Shown here piece by piece: positions 1 through 8,448 of a DNA stretch of 64,000 nt. The stretch spans positions 1,674,001 through 1,738,000 of the forward strand of contig NZ_JOAJ01000001.1 in NCBI RefSeq assembly GCF_000720425.1. Direction: 5' to 3'. Below the pieces are notes generated by a model that saw only the letters and a program-made list of their open reading frames with translations, had not been told where the DNA came from and did no database searches. This stretch comes from Nocardia rhamnosiphila NBRC 108938. Its GTDB lineage: Bacteria > Actinomycetota > Actinomycetes > Mycobacteriales > Mycobacteriaceae. The position numbers were made by a program, and so were the translations under genes. The stretch's first letter is position 1, and each line of letters starts with the position of its first letter.

Positions 1-363
1 CGTTCGATGCTCCGCCTGCTCCGGCAACCCCACCGGGCGGCGCTGCTGTTCGGCGGTCAGTTGAGCGTGAACCTCGCGTATATCGCCGCACTGGGGTTCG
101 CGCTGCATGCTTTCGGGCAGTATGTGTCCCCGGGCCGGCTGGCAGCCGCATATCTGGCCGGTTCGGCGCTCGGCGCCGTCGGCCCGACACCGGCCGGGCT
201 GGGCGTGGTCGAGGCTTCCCTGGTCGCGGGTCTGGTGGTGGTCGGCGTGCCGACCGGCCCCGCGGTGGCCGGGGTTCTCACTTTCCGGCTGGCGACCTTC
301 TGGTTGCCGGCGGCACTCGGCTTCTTCTCGTATCGCGCGCTGAAGCATCGCCACCGGCTGTGA
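1..363 (+). CDS. Flippase-like membrane protein (LPG synthase TM / UPF0104 type), C-terminal part
   Basis: Only the last 120 codons are present; the reading frame is open to the left edge, so the gene starts before the window. The fragment is a polytopic membrane protein with about three hydrophobic segments. It carries the motif GAVGPTPAGLGVVEA near its middle, which is typical of the lysylphosphatidylglycerol-synthase transmembrane domain family of polyprenyl or lipid flippase-like proteins, and ends in a short basic tail (KHRHRL). Substrate cannot be told from this piece. It is followed after 123 bp by a universal stress gene on the same strand, with no visible coupling. Confidence 0.75.
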   Translation, partial: RSMLRLLRQPHRAALLFGGQLSVNLAYIAALGFALHAFGQYVSPGRLAAAYLAGSALGAVGPTPAGLGVVEASLVAGLVVVGVPTGPAVAGVLTFRLATFWLPAALGFFSYRALKHRHRL

Positions 364-486
364 GTCGCGGTCCGCGCATCGAGAGTATTTCGTCCACCGC
401 GACCGGTGACGACCGGCCGCAGACGCCGGCCGCAGACTCGGATAGCGTCCGTCCCGGCCACACTGCCAGAGCGGAGGCTCGACGAA

Positions 487-1359
487 ATGCCCACACACAG
501 CGAACCCGCCGTTGTCGTCGGAATAGATGGATCGTCCGCGTCTTTCGGGGCGCTGGCCTGGGCAGCGCTGGAAGCGGAACTACGGCGGGCGCCGATGCGA
601 CTCGTCTATGCCGTCGGCGCACCCGTCGACAGCGGCCCGGCCGCCAGCGCCGTCTTCGACAGAGCCGCGATGCGCGCCGAAGGTGAAGCCATACTGCGCA
701 CCGCCGAGAAAACGGTACGGGCGACGGTCGAGCGGCCGGACGACCTCGACATCGAGACCACGGTCGCCGATCCGCCACCGGCGCTCGTACTGGTCGACCA
801 CTCCGAAGGCGCCCTCATGATCGTCGTGGGCACCACCGGCTGTGACGCGACAGGGCGCACTCTGCTCGGCTCGGTGAGCGATTTCCTGGCCCACCACGCA
901 CACTGCCCGGTAGCGGTGGTCCCCCAAACGACCGATGTCGATCCGGGACGACCACCCGGTCCCGTCGTGGTGGGGGTCGATGGGTCGGCGGACTGCGTCC
1001 GGGCAATCGATACGGCCTTCGACGAAGCCGCCCGCCGCCGGACGAACCTCGTCGCCGTCACCGTATGGTCGGAGCTCTTCCGGTACGTCTCCCGCGATGA
1101 GATCGCAGGACGGGCACAGGCTGTGCAGTCGGAATGCCTGGCAGGCCACTCCGAGCAGTATCCGGATATCGAGGTCGTCCGAGTCGTCGACGAAGATCTC
1201 CCCGCACGACGTCTGCTGGAGGAAGCGGACAGGGGCCGGCTGCTGGTGGTGGGTGCCCGCGGGAACGGAGGATTCGCCGGAACGACACTCGGCTCGGTAG
1301 TCCGAGCGGTTCTGCACGGCGCCGCTACCCCGGTGATCGTCGCCCGCCCCCGTGCCTGA
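487..1359 (+). CDS. Tandem-domain universal stress protein
   Basis: A 290-residue cytoplasmic protein with two UspA domains. Domain 1 begins VVVGIDGSS near residue 9 and contains the ATP-loop pattern G-x2-G-x9-G-S (GTTG...LGS). Domain 2 begins VVVGVDGS near residue 159 and has a second copy (GARG...LGS), so both halves should bind ATP. The frame is open upstream to 406, but ATG 487 is preceded at 9 nt by GGAGG (473-477), which decides the start. Tandem Usps of this size belong to the DosR dormancy regulon in M. tuberculosis. A second Usp and an Rv2030c-like gene lie just downstream on the opposite strand. No clear DosR box was seen upstream. Confidence 0.9.
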   Translation: MPTHSEPAVVVGIDGSSASFGALAWAALEAELRRAPMRLVYAVGAPVDSGPAASAVFDRAAMRAEGEAILRTAEKTVRATVERPDDLDIETTVADPPPALVLVDHSEGALMIVVGTTGCDATGRTLLGSVSDFLAHHAHCPVAVVPQTTDVDPGRPPGPVVVGVDGSADCVRAIDTAFDEAARRRTNLVAVTVWSELFRYVSRDEIAGRAQAVQSECLAGHSEQYPDIEVVRVVDEDLPARRLLEEADRGRLLVVGARGNGGFAGTTLGSVVRAVLHGAATPVIVARPRA

Positions 1360-1572
1360 TCCCACCGACCTACGCGTCCTCCGCGCGACCTCGGCGACGG
1401 CGGAGGTGACCGGTGACAAGTCGGCTATCGATCCGAGTGGTGATGCCCAGCGCACTCCGCCGGCACGCCCGCGTCACATCCGTCGCGGTGACCACGGCGA
1501 GCGGACCACGGGCATCGCGACGGAGATAGCGGTCTTGGTGGCCCACGCGCGCGACCGGCGGACAGCCACCGT

Positions 1573-3609
1573 TCACAGACCCGTGGGGTAGCTCTCCGGC
1601 ACGGTGCCCGGACTCCAGCGGCCACCCGGTTCGAGCGGCTGAAGAGCCGTGGTGGACTCGATGTGGACGAGCGCATCGAACTGCCGCGCCGCACGGGTAT
1701 GGAAATAGTGGCTGCGACGTTCGGTCCCCGGGCTGTAGACGACGCCGATCGCCCGCTGAATGCGCGGCATATCCAGTAGTTCCGTCGTCGCGGACGGATG
1801 GTCGAGCCGAAGCAGGAACGCGGGCTTCCCGGTTGCGCTCAGGTGGCTCTCGAGGCTTCCGTCGAGTGGCGGACGTACGGTTTCACGTAAAGCCGGTCCG
1901 CCCCACTCCTGGGCAGCGGTGACCGTCCCCGAAGCGGTGCTGAAACCGAGAAGGCAGCAGTGGCGTCCGTGACGCTCTCTGACGAGCTGCCCGACGGTGA
2001 CCTGACCCTCGGCACCCATTTCGGTGGCCCGGGCGTCGCCCACATGAGAATTGTGCGCCCACACCACGATCCGGGGTTCACGTGAGCTGCCACCGCATCC
2101 CCCCTGCCGTACCAGATGCGCGGCCAGCGCGTCCAAGGTCCGGGCCATATGCCGGTCGCGGAGATTCCACGAGTGCACGCGTCCGGAGAACATCGCGCGG
2201 TAGTAGGCCTCGGCGTCGCGAACCGACCAGGCATTGCGAAGCACGTCGAACTGTTCCTCTGCCGTCCGGCCGTGCGCCAACGTCGCGGCCAGCAGATCCC
2301 GCTGCATTTCGACGAGCTGTTCAACCGCCTGGTTCTCACAGGACCGGCCGGCGCCGAACGCCGCCGCGAACCCATATGCCTCGCCGTCGTCGCCCGACAC
2401 CTGATCGAAGCACGCGTAGCGTGCTGCGGCGCGCCGCGCGGCGCGCGGGTCCGCGTCCTCCAGGTACCGAATCACTTCGCGCGTCGAACGATGCAGACTG
2501 TACAGATCGAGTCCGTAGAATCCGGTCTCCGGGGCTCCGGCGGTACGGCAGCGGATGTTGTGGGTGTGCAGCCAGGCGACGAAGTCACGAACCACGGTAT
2601 TGCGCCACATCCACGCCGGAAACCGCTCGAATCCGGCCAAGGCCTCGGACGCGTCCCTGTCGTCCCCGTGCCCACGGATGTAGCGGTTGACCCGATAGGC
2701 GTCGGGCCAGTCGGCCTCGGCGGCGACCGCGGTGAATCCGTGCTCCTCGATCAGCCATCGAGTGATTTCCGCGCGGGCGGTATAGAACTCGTGCGTGCCG
2801 TGCGAGCTCTCCCCGATCAGCACGAACCGGGCGTCACCGATCAGATCGGCGAGGTCGTCGAACGGTGGTACGCCGCCGGGCGCGTCGACGGCCGCCGCGC
2901 GCAGTATCTCGGCGTCCGACCGGTGCCGCGACGGAGCACCGCCGGTCGGTGTAGCCATCAGTTGCCGGACCTGCTCGTCGGTGACCTGGGTGAAGTCCCA
3001 GTAGGATTCCCCGACTGCCCGGAACGGCGAAGGCATTGTCGCACAAACGAGTTCGTCTACCGTCACACCGAGTTCGTGACAGGTGGACTCGGGTGCGGCG
3101 GGTACGGCCACGACGATCCGCTTCGGTTCGCCGCTCTGAATCGCTTCGATGGCGGCGACCATGCTCGCACCGGTGGCGAGGCCGTCGTCGGCAAGGATCA
3201 CCGTCCGGCCCGACACATCCAGTGGCCCGCGACCGGCACGGTAGACCGCTTCACGGCGCCCCAGTTCCGCCGCTTCGTCACGCGCTATCTCCCGCACCGT
3301 GTCGGCGGACAGCCGCAGTGCCCGCACGAGGTCGTCGTTCAAGACGACGCGCCCACCGGAGGCCAGGGCCCCGATCGCGAATTCGGGATGATCCGGGGCG
3401 CCCAGCTTGCGCACGATGATCGCATCCATCGGTGCCTGTAAGGCGTCGGCGATCTCCCAGGCGACCGGGATCCCCCCACGCGCCAGCCCCAGCACCAGCA
3501 CCTCCGGGTCGCCGCGATACCGCTCCAGCAGCCGCGCCAGCGCTCGTCCGGCGTCGCCACGGTCGTCGAAGATCCGTGACCGGGTATCCGGCTGTTCCGG
3601 TGTTCGCAC
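1573..3609 (-). CDS. Phosphoribosyltransferase / erythromycin-esterase fusion (Rv2030c-like)
   Basis: A 678-residue two-domain protein. Residues about 1-215 form a type I phosphoribosyltransferase fold with the PRPP loop [14 protein letters not shown]. Residues about 250-670 are an erythromycin-esterase-like domain with the signature [16 protein letters not shown] and an acidic [13 protein letters not shown] block. The architecture and length match M. tuberculosis Rv2030c (681 aa, DosR regulon) as I remember it. The frame extends to GTG 3639, but GTG 3609 has GGAGGAG six bases upstream and gives a length like Rv2030c, so it was chosen. The substrate is unknown; macrolide hydrolysis should not be assumed. 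The Usp gene lies 56 bp upstream on the same strand, suggesting one operon. Confidence 0.88.
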   Translation of the reverse strand: MRTPEQPDTRSRIFDDRGDAGRALARLLERYRGDPEVLVLGLARGGIPVAWEIADALQAPMDAIIVRKLGAPDHPEFAIGALASGGRVVLNDDLVRALRLSADTVREIARDEAAELGRREAVYRAGRGPLDVSGRTVILADDGLATGASMVAAIEAIQSGEPKRIVVAVPAAPESTCHELGVTVDELVCATMPSPFRAVGESYWDFTQVTDEQVRQLMATPTGGAPSRHRSDAEILRAAAVDAPGGVPPFDDLADLIGDARFVLIGESSHGTHEFYTARAEITRWLIEEHGFTAVAAEADWPDAYRVNRYIRGHGDDRDASEALAGFERFPAWMWRNTVVRDFVAWLHTHNIRCRTAGAPETGFYGLDLYSLHRSTREVIRYLEDADPRAARRAAARYACFDQVSGDDGEAYGFAAAFGAGRSCENQAVEQLVEMQRDLLAATLAHGRTAEEQFDVLRNAWSVRDAEAYYRAMFSGRVHSWNLRDRHMARTLDALAAHLVRQGGCGGSSREPRIVVWAHNSHVGDARATEMGAEGQVTVGQLVRERHGRHCCLLGFSTASGTVTAAQEWGGPALRETVRPPLDGSLESHLSATGKPAFLLRLDHPSATTELLDMPRIQRAIGVVYSPGTERRSHYFHTRAARQFDALVHIESTTALQPLEPGGRWSPGTVPESYPTGL

Positions 3610-3665
3610 AGTGATCTCCTCCGGTATTCCGAGCGACACGCCGGGCCTACTCGGCGAGTGCCCTG

Positions 3666-4577
3666 TCAGCGCCGGTCGCGCACACGGACGATGACGATCG
3701 GAGTGTCCACGGCGTGCAGCAGCGCGTTACTGGTGGATCCCAGCAGCATGCTCGTGAAACCGCCCCGGCCGTGACTGCCGACGACGACCAGCTGGGCATC
3801 CGCCGACGCGTCGAGCAGGGAACGCACCGGGCGGTCCGCCGTGACACGGCGCTCGACCGGGACATCCGGGTACTTCTCCGCATACCCGGCGAGGTTTTCG
3901 GCGAGCAGCGCGCTCGCCGAATCCCGCGCACCATCCCAATGCCGGAGCGGGATCTCGTATCCACTGGTATCGCTCCAGGCATGCACGGCCACCAATCCGA
4001 CTCTCCGGCGCGCCGCCTCGTCGAATGCCAATTCCACGGCCGGGACGCTGTTACCGCTGCCGTCGACTCCCACCAGCACCGGCCGGGTCGCCGCGGCCAC
4101 GTCCAGCGGCGCGTCCGCGTGGATCACCGCGACCGGGCACCGAGCGTGCTGGGCGACCGCGGTGCTCACCGAGCCGATCAGACCCCGCTGGAAAGCTCCG
4201 AGCCCCCGGCTCCCGACGACCAGCATCCGCGCCGAATCCGACCGCTCGACGAGCGCGGGCACGACGAGTCTGTCGAGCGCCTCGGTGGTGATCACGAGGC
4301 CGGGGTCCGGCGCCGCGGTCCGGGCGACATGCTCGGCCCCGGCCAGCAGCCGGCCGGCCTCGTCGTGCAACGCCCGCAGGTCGTGCTCGGTCATGGTGGC
4401 TTCAGGGCCGAACCCGACCGGCAGTATCCACGAGTTGAGCAGGTGCAGACCGCACCCGTGGATACTCGCTTCGACGGCGGCCCAGGCCACCGCTCGATTC
4501 GAACCGGGTGAACCGTCCACCGCCGCGACGACCGGCGGGGCGGCGTGTTCTTCGGAGCGGGAAACCGAGTCGGTCAT
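3666..4577 (-). CDS. Tandem-domain universal stress protein
   Basis: A 303-residue protein with two UspA domains. The first begins [18 protein letters not shown] near residue 15 and contains [15 protein letters not shown]; the second begins [18 protein letters not shown] near residue 165 and contains [15 protein letters not shown]. Both are complete G-x2-G-x9-G-S ATP loops. The start ATG (4575-4577) overlaps the stop of the upstream membrane-protein gene as ATGA and has GGAAGG upstream, so the two are probably translationally coupled. With the Rv2030c-like gene downstream this forms a three-gene stress or dormancy operon. It differs enough from the Usp at 487-1359 not to be a recent duplicate. 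Confidence 0.92.
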   Translation of the reverse strand: MTDSVSRSEEHAAPPVVAAVDGSPGSNRAVAWAAVEASIHGCGLHLLNSWILPVGFGPEATMTEHDLRALHDEAGRLLAGAEHVARTAAPDPGLVITTEALDRLVVPALVERSDSARMLVVGSRGLGAFQRGLIGSVSTAVAQHARCPVAVIHADAPLDVAAATRPVLVGVDGSGNSVPAVELAFDEAARRRVGLVAVHAWSDTSGYEIPLRHWDGARDSASALLAENLAGYAEKYPDVPVERRVTADRPVRSLLDASADAQLVVVGSHGRGGFTSMLLGSTSNALLHAVDTPIVIVRVRDRR

Positions 4578-4969
4578 GGGCTACCTTCCTGTGTGTCCCT
4601 GTGCGGACTGTTCTCCGCCGCACGGACGAACGAACGCCAGTGCCGGTCCCAATAGCGGTCCCGGCGGCGGGCGGCGAGGCGCGCACTGGCGAACACCAGA
4701 CACCATGCGCTCAGCCAGCCCACGACGACGATCCCGAGACCCGCACAGCTACCGGCCACCGCCGTCGCACCGTTCGCATAGACCACCGTGCCGACGGTCC
4801 CGGCGACCGGAACCACGGCCAGCGCGATCGGCGCGGCCACCATCAACACGACGGACTCGATCCGGTCGACCGGGCGCAGCAGCGCACTCGGGTTGGTCGG
4901 CCGCAGGGCCCACAGACGCCGGAGAATCATCTGATATCGCAACCACTGCGTCGCCACCTGCTCCGACAT
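4574..4969 (-). CDS. Short Rv1733c-like two-TM membrane protein
   Basis: A 131-residue protein (start ATG 4969; the frame continues upstream but looks non-coding there). It has a basic N-terminus, the stretch NPSALLRPVDRIESVV, a first membrane segment ending PVAGTVGTVVY, a second segment (about residues 66-90) and a very basic tail. This layout resembles Rv1733c-type proteins of the M. tuberculosis dormancy regulon, where an N-P-L-x-R-x-x-D-R-x-E-x-V-V motif precedes TM1. Those proteins are about 210 aa, with a large extracytoplasmic segment between the helices. Here that segment is reduced to a few residues. The ATGA overlap with the Usp gene supports co-expression. The family call is by memory. 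Confidence 0.6.
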   Translation of the reverse strand: MSEQVATQWLRYQMILRRLWALRPTNPSALLRPVDRIESVVLMVAAPIALAVVPVAGTVGTVVYANGATAVAGSCAGLGIVVVGWLSAWCLVFASARLAARRRDRYWDRHWRSFVRAAENSPHRDTQEGSP

Positions 4970-5144
4970 CCTTACCACCCCTTCCGGGCCGGCCCCCTTT
5001 CTCGATGTTCCCGCCCGCGCGCGCCACGGATCAGAGAAGAACGTCACCGAGTTCATGGGCCCAATGGCCGGAGAAACCGGAAGTCCACCGCGAGCGCGGG
5101 TTCGGTCCGGCCGCGCCCGCACCCGGCCGACCTCCGAATCACTT

Positions 5145-5187
5145 TCGCTCGGCAAGTGTGAGAACACTTGGACACTTGACCGAGCGA
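5145..5187. promoter_or_regulatory. Long interrupted inverted repeat, probable operator
   Basis: Left arm TCGCTCGGCAAGTGT (5145-5159) and right arm ACACTTGACCGAGCGA (5172-5187) are complementary over 15 of 16 positions, with one extra base in the right arm. The core also holds AAGTGT-GAGA-ACACTT and a third ACACTT copy. It lies between the leftward stress operon (first start 4969) and the small rightward gene at 5294. It is therefore placed to act as an operator or structured leader for either. Confidence 0.5.
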
Positions 5188-5293
5188 GGAATGGTTTCCA
5201 ACTGGCAACGATACTGCCACACCCCTCCCGTCAAGGCCAGAATTCTCGTTAACATTATGGATGCGCGACGCACTCGTATCGAGGGGAGCGACG

Positions 5294-5590
5294 ATGAACC
5301 AGCCGGAGCCGGCCCCACGGCCACCCGCGCGGCGGCCCTCTTCCGGTCCGCACACTGCGCGGGCGGAATCGCCGGCCCCGGACCACGGCGCACGGGTGCC
5401 GGATTCGGTGGTCTCCGGCGGCCGGTGGCCGCGGCCCGCCGAGTTGCTGCCCGAGCGGCCCCGGATCCTCATCGGCCTGCTCTCGGCCGTCCTGGTACTG
5501 GGAGCCGCTCGGTCGGGCTATCGTCTGGACGGCCGGGGTAACAGAGCCGCGACCGGGCGGGCCGCCCCCGCCACCCCGCCCGGCAGCTGA
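5294..5590 (+). CDS. Small single-pass membrane protein, unknown function
   Basis: A 98-residue reading frame. The chosen ATG at 5294 has GGGGAG (5283-5288) six bases upstream, better than the earlier ATG at 5261. The first half is rich in Pro, Ala and Arg and likely disordered. One hydrophobic helix (ILIGLLSAVLVLGAA) sits near residue 60, followed by a short polar tail. No family was recognised. The good ribosome site is the main support; the composition is otherwise close to what GC-rich non-coding frames produce, so this may be spurious. Its stop is 25 bp from the end of the convergent esterase gene. Confidence 0.45.
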   Translation: MNQPEPAPRPPARRPSSGPHTARAESPAPDHGARVPDSVVSGGRWPRPAELLPERPRILIGLLSAVLVLGAARSGYRLDGRGNRAATGRAAPATPPGS

Positions 5591-5615
5591 CGGAGACCGC
5601 CGGGCGGCTCGGCGG

Positions 5616-6557
5616 TCAGGCGCCGATGGCCCGCGCCAGATGCGGCCACGAATCGTGCAGGTCGTATTCGAACTGACCCCAGGTGTGCGCGCCGGCCGGG
5701 CGGTCGATGTGCACCGCGCCGATGCCGAGTTGCCCCAGGCGGTCGGCGAAGGCCGAGGTGCAGGCGGCGGCAATGGCTTCGACCGGCGGGAACCCCCAGC
5801 CCCGGTCGATCTCGCCGGGCATACCCGACGCCGCGGACAGGTATACGGTCTTTCCGGCCAGCCGGGAGGCGTGCGCGAACGCGTCGTGGGCCCGCCAGCC
5901 CGCGGACCCCGGCGGACCCCACATCTTGCCCGGGTCGGCACCGCCTCGCACCACCTGCGCGCTGATCATCGCGATTCCCGCGGCGTCGGCAGACCACGGA
6001 CATCCGCTATAGGAGGCGACCGCCTCATAGCGGTCCGGCGCCTGGATGGCGAGGTCCACGGCCGACCCGCCGCTCATCGACACCCCGGCGATCGCATTGC
6101 GTCCGGTGGTGCCGAACCGGGCGTCCACGACCGACGGCAGCTCCCGGGTGAGATAGGTCTGCCAGCGGGCGCGGCCGACCACGGGATCGTCGGTGTGCCA
6201 GTCGGTGTACATCGAGTAGGCACCGCCGACCGGCATCACCACATTCACGTTCTTGTCCCCGAAGAATTGCCGGACATCGGTATCGTCCCACCAGGAGATA
6301 CCGTCGGCGCCGCCGCCGATCCCGGTCAGCAGGTACACCGTGGGCGCCGGTCCCCCACCCGGCGCGGGGATGACCCGATTGGTCACCACGGTGCCCATGG
6401 CGGGTGAGTACACCTCGAGCAGGATCGCGCGACCGTCGATCGGTTTCTCTGCGTCGACCCGCGGCCCCGGGGCGGCCGCGGCGGGTTGGACAGTGAACAG
6501 GGACGCCGCGACAGCCAGTACCGCGGCCGGCATCGTGAGCAAGAATTTGTACCGCAC
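5616..6557 (-). CDS. Secreted antigen-85-type esterase / mycolyltransferase-like protein
   Basis: An exported alpha/beta hydrolase of about 313 residues. The N-terminus is a signal peptide: basic start, hydrophobic core LLTMPAAVLAVAASLF, cleavage near AAAAPG. The mature part has WWDDTDVRQFFG, a Y-x-D-W-H segment (YTDWHTDD), the nucleophile elbow GVSMSGGSAVDLA and a C-terminal HTWGQF catalytic histidine, the layout of the Ag85/mycolyltransferase family. Starts are ambiguous: GTG 6557 gives the best signal peptide, but its GGAGGA is directly adjacent; ATG 6611 and ATG 6533 are alternatives. Whether it transfers mycolate to trehalose or arabinogalactan, or is a plain esterase, cannot be said. 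It is divergent from gnd. Confidence 0.82.
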   Translation of the reverse strand: MRYKFLLTMPAAVLAVAASLFTVQPAAAAPGPRVDAEKPIDGRAILLEVYSPAMGTVVTNRVIPAPGGGPAPTVYLLTGIGGGADGISWWDDTDVRQFFGDKNVNVVMPVGGAYSMYTDWHTDDPVVGRARWQTYLTRELPSVVDARFGTTGRNAIAGVSMSGGSAVDLAIQAPDRYEAVASYSGCPWSADAAGIAMISAQVVRGGADPGKMWGPPGSAGWRAHDAFAHASRLAGKTVYLSAASGMPGEIDRGWGFPPVEAIAAACTSAFADRLGQLGIGAVHIDRPAGAHTWGQFEYDLHDSWPHLARAIGA

Positions 6558-6918
6558 TCCTCCGGTGTACCCATTCGCGCACCGGATCGCCGCCGGAGTT
6601 CTACGGTTCATCCGTTGTGCGCCAGTGAGTCTCGCGACCGGATACGAAAAGCCGCTGCTGGGTCCGGGTACCTCCGGAGTCGCTCGGTACGAGGACACCC
6701 GGCCACGCGGCCGGGATGCTCCGGTACGGCGACCCCACCGCTATCCGGCCCGGCCCGGCCGTGCGGATCGGTTGTCGGCGGGTCTGCGTACGGCCCGACC
6801 GGGCCACCCGGTAGAAAGAAGAGAGGGCACACGCCGGGCGCGCGACCGGTCTCCACGATCATCGCGACCCGGCGGATCCCGCCGAAATGTTGGAACAGTC
6901 GAACGAAAGAGCTGGTTC
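6558..6918. other. Divergent intergenic region, esterase / gnd
   Basis: These 361 bp separate the esterase and gnd starts and must hold both promoters. Part of it (up to 6611 or 6698) stays open in the esterase frame because of start ambiguity. No convincing dyad, riboswitch or small gene was seen; the reading frames here look like shadows. Confidence 0.4.
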
Positions 6919-8364
6919 ATGGCTTCCTCCGCAGCGCGTGCACAGATCGGGGTCACCGGCCTGGCGGTGATGGGCAGCAATATCGCCCGCAACTTCGCCA
7001 AGCACGGCTACACCGTGGCCCTGCACAATCGCAGCGTCGCCAAAACCGACGCGCTGCTCGCTGCGCACGGCGACGACGGTGATTTCGTCCGCACCGAGAC
7101 CATCGCCGAGTTCGTCGCCGCGCTGGAGAAGCCGCGCCGGGTGCTCATCATGGTGAAGGCCGGCGACGCCACCGACGCGGTGATCGAAGAACTCGCGGGC
7201 GCCATGGAAACCGGCGACATCATCATCGACGGCGGCAACGCCCTCTACACCGACACCATCCGGCGCGAGGCCGCACTCCGGGCCCGCGGTCTCAACTTCG
7301 TCGGCGCCGGGATCTCCGGCGGCGAGGAGGGGGCCCTCAACGGACCGTCGATCATGCCGGGCGGGCCCGCGGAATCCTACGAATCGCTGGGACCGCTGCT
7401 GGAGTCCATCGCCGCCCAGGTGGACGGCACCCCGTGCTGCACCCATATCGGCCCGGACGGGTCCGGCCATTTCGTGAAGATGGTGCACAACGGTATCGAA
7501 TACGCCGATATGCAGCTCATCGGCGAGGCGTACCACCTGTTCCGGGCCGCGCTGGACCTGGATCCGAAGCAGATCGCCGATATCTTCACCCAGTGGAACT
7601 CCGGCGAGCTGGAGAGCTACCTGGTGGAGATCACCGCCGAGGTGCTGAACCAGGTCGACGCGAAGACCGGGAAGCCGCTGGTCGATGTGATCGTGGACGC
7701 GGCCGAGCAGAAGGGCACCGGGCGCTGGACCGTGAAATCCGCGCTCGACCTGGGTGTTCCGGTGACCGGTATCGCCGAGGCCGTATTCGCCCGGGCGCTG
7801 TCGGGGGCGCGGGGGCAGCGCGCGGCGGCTGTGGGGCTCGCCGCCGGCGAACTCGCCGCCAAGCCCACCGATATCGCGCAGTTCACCGAGGACATCCGGC
7901 AGGCCCTGTACGCGTCCAAGGTCGTGGCCTACGCCCAGGGGTTCGATCAGATCGCCGCCGGCAGTGCCGAATACGGCTGGGATCTCACCCCCGGCGATCT
8001 GGCCACCATCTGGCGCGGCGGCTGCATCATTCGGGCCCGCTTCCTGAACCGCATCAAAGAGGCCTACGAAACCGATCCGACACTGCCGAGCCTGATCCTG
8101 GCGCCGTATTTCCGGAACGCGATCGAGACGGCCATCGACAGCTGGCGTCGGGTGGTCGCGACCGCCACGCTGCTCGGTATCCCGGTGCCGGCATTCGCCT
8201 CCTCGCTGTCCTACTACGACGCATTGCGCGCCGAACGGCTGCCCGCCGCGCTCACCCAGGCCCAGCGCGATTTCTTCGGCGCGCACACCTACGAGCGGGT
8301 CGACGCGGAGGGCAAGTTCCACACGCTGTGGAGCGAGGACCGTTCCGAGGTGTCGGCGGGCTGA
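6919..8364 (+). CDS. gnd: 6-phosphogluconate dehydrogenase, decarboxylating
   Basis: A 481-residue enzyme oxidising 6-phosphogluconate to ribulose 5-phosphate and CO2 with NADP+, in the oxidative pentose phosphate pathway. The Rossmann motif GLAVMGSNIARN is near residue 14. The signature IIDGGNALYTDT, the substrate loop GAGISGGEEGALNGPSIMPGG and the catalytic block GHFVKMVHNGIEYADMQL (Lys and His) are all present. Length matches the long dimeric family. The open frame continues far upstream to 6253, but similarity begins at this ATG, with GAAAGAG (6905-6911) upstream. It appears monocistronic; the next gene starts 84 bp later with its own promoter-like sequence. Confidence 0.97.
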   Translation: MASSAARAQIGVTGLAVMGSNIARNFAKHGYTVALHNRSVAKTDALLAAHGDDGDFVRTETIAEFVAALEKPRRVLIMVKAGDATDAVIEELAGAMETGDIIIDGGNALYTDTIRREAALRARGLNFVGAGISGGEEGALNGPSIMPGGPAESYESLGPLLESIAAQVDGTPCCTHIGPDGSGHFVKMVHNGIEYADMQLIGEAYHLFRAALDLDPKQIADIFTQWNSGELESYLVEITAEVLNQVDAKTGKPLVDVIVDAAEQKGTGRWTVKSALDLGVPVTGIAEAVFARALSGARGQRAAAVGLAAGELAAKPTDIAQFTEDIRQALYASKVVAYAQGFDQIAAGSAEYGWDLTPGDLATIWRGGCIIRARFLNRIKEAYETDPTLPSLILAPYFRNAIETAIDSWRRVVATATLLGIPVPAFASSLSYYDALRAERLPAALTQAQRDFFGAHTYERVDAEGKFHTLWSEDRSEVSAG

Positions 8365-8413
8365 ACACCCGGTCGCCGGGCGGGGCGGTCCACCCGGCGG
8401 CGCACACTTCCTC

Positions 8414-8443
8414 TTGACTCCGGGTCATCCGACCAGTTGCAAT
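8414..8443 (+). promoter_or_regulatory. Promoter of the amidohydrolase gene, probably leaderless
   Basis: TTGACT (8414-8419) is followed after 18 bp by TGCAAT (8438-8443), near-consensus -35 and -10 hexamers. Transcription would start at about 8449-8450, exactly at the GTG start codon, and no well-placed Shine-Dalgarno sequence is present. This suggests a leaderless mRNA. Confidence 0.5.
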
Positions 8444-8448
8444 GAGGT

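Noticed and set aside
364..486. DosR-type palindrome upstream of the first Usp gene
   Set aside because: Only a vague GACT/GTCC resemblance was seen; it does not satisfy the DosR consensus.
1360..1572. Short frames in the Usp/esterase-fusion gap
   Set aside because: Arg-rich, without ribosome sites; the 213-bp gap appears non-coding.
2116..3441. Open frame of 441 codons on the plus strand over the esterase-fusion gene
   Set aside because: It is antisense to a clear two-domain gene, has no recognisable motif, and is rich in Arg, Gly and Pro, as expected for GC-rich shadow frames.
6859..8322. 487-codon minus-strand frame over gnd
   Set aside because: Shadow of gnd; the composition (Gly, His, Asp, Val repeats) is typical of the antisense of a high-GC gene.
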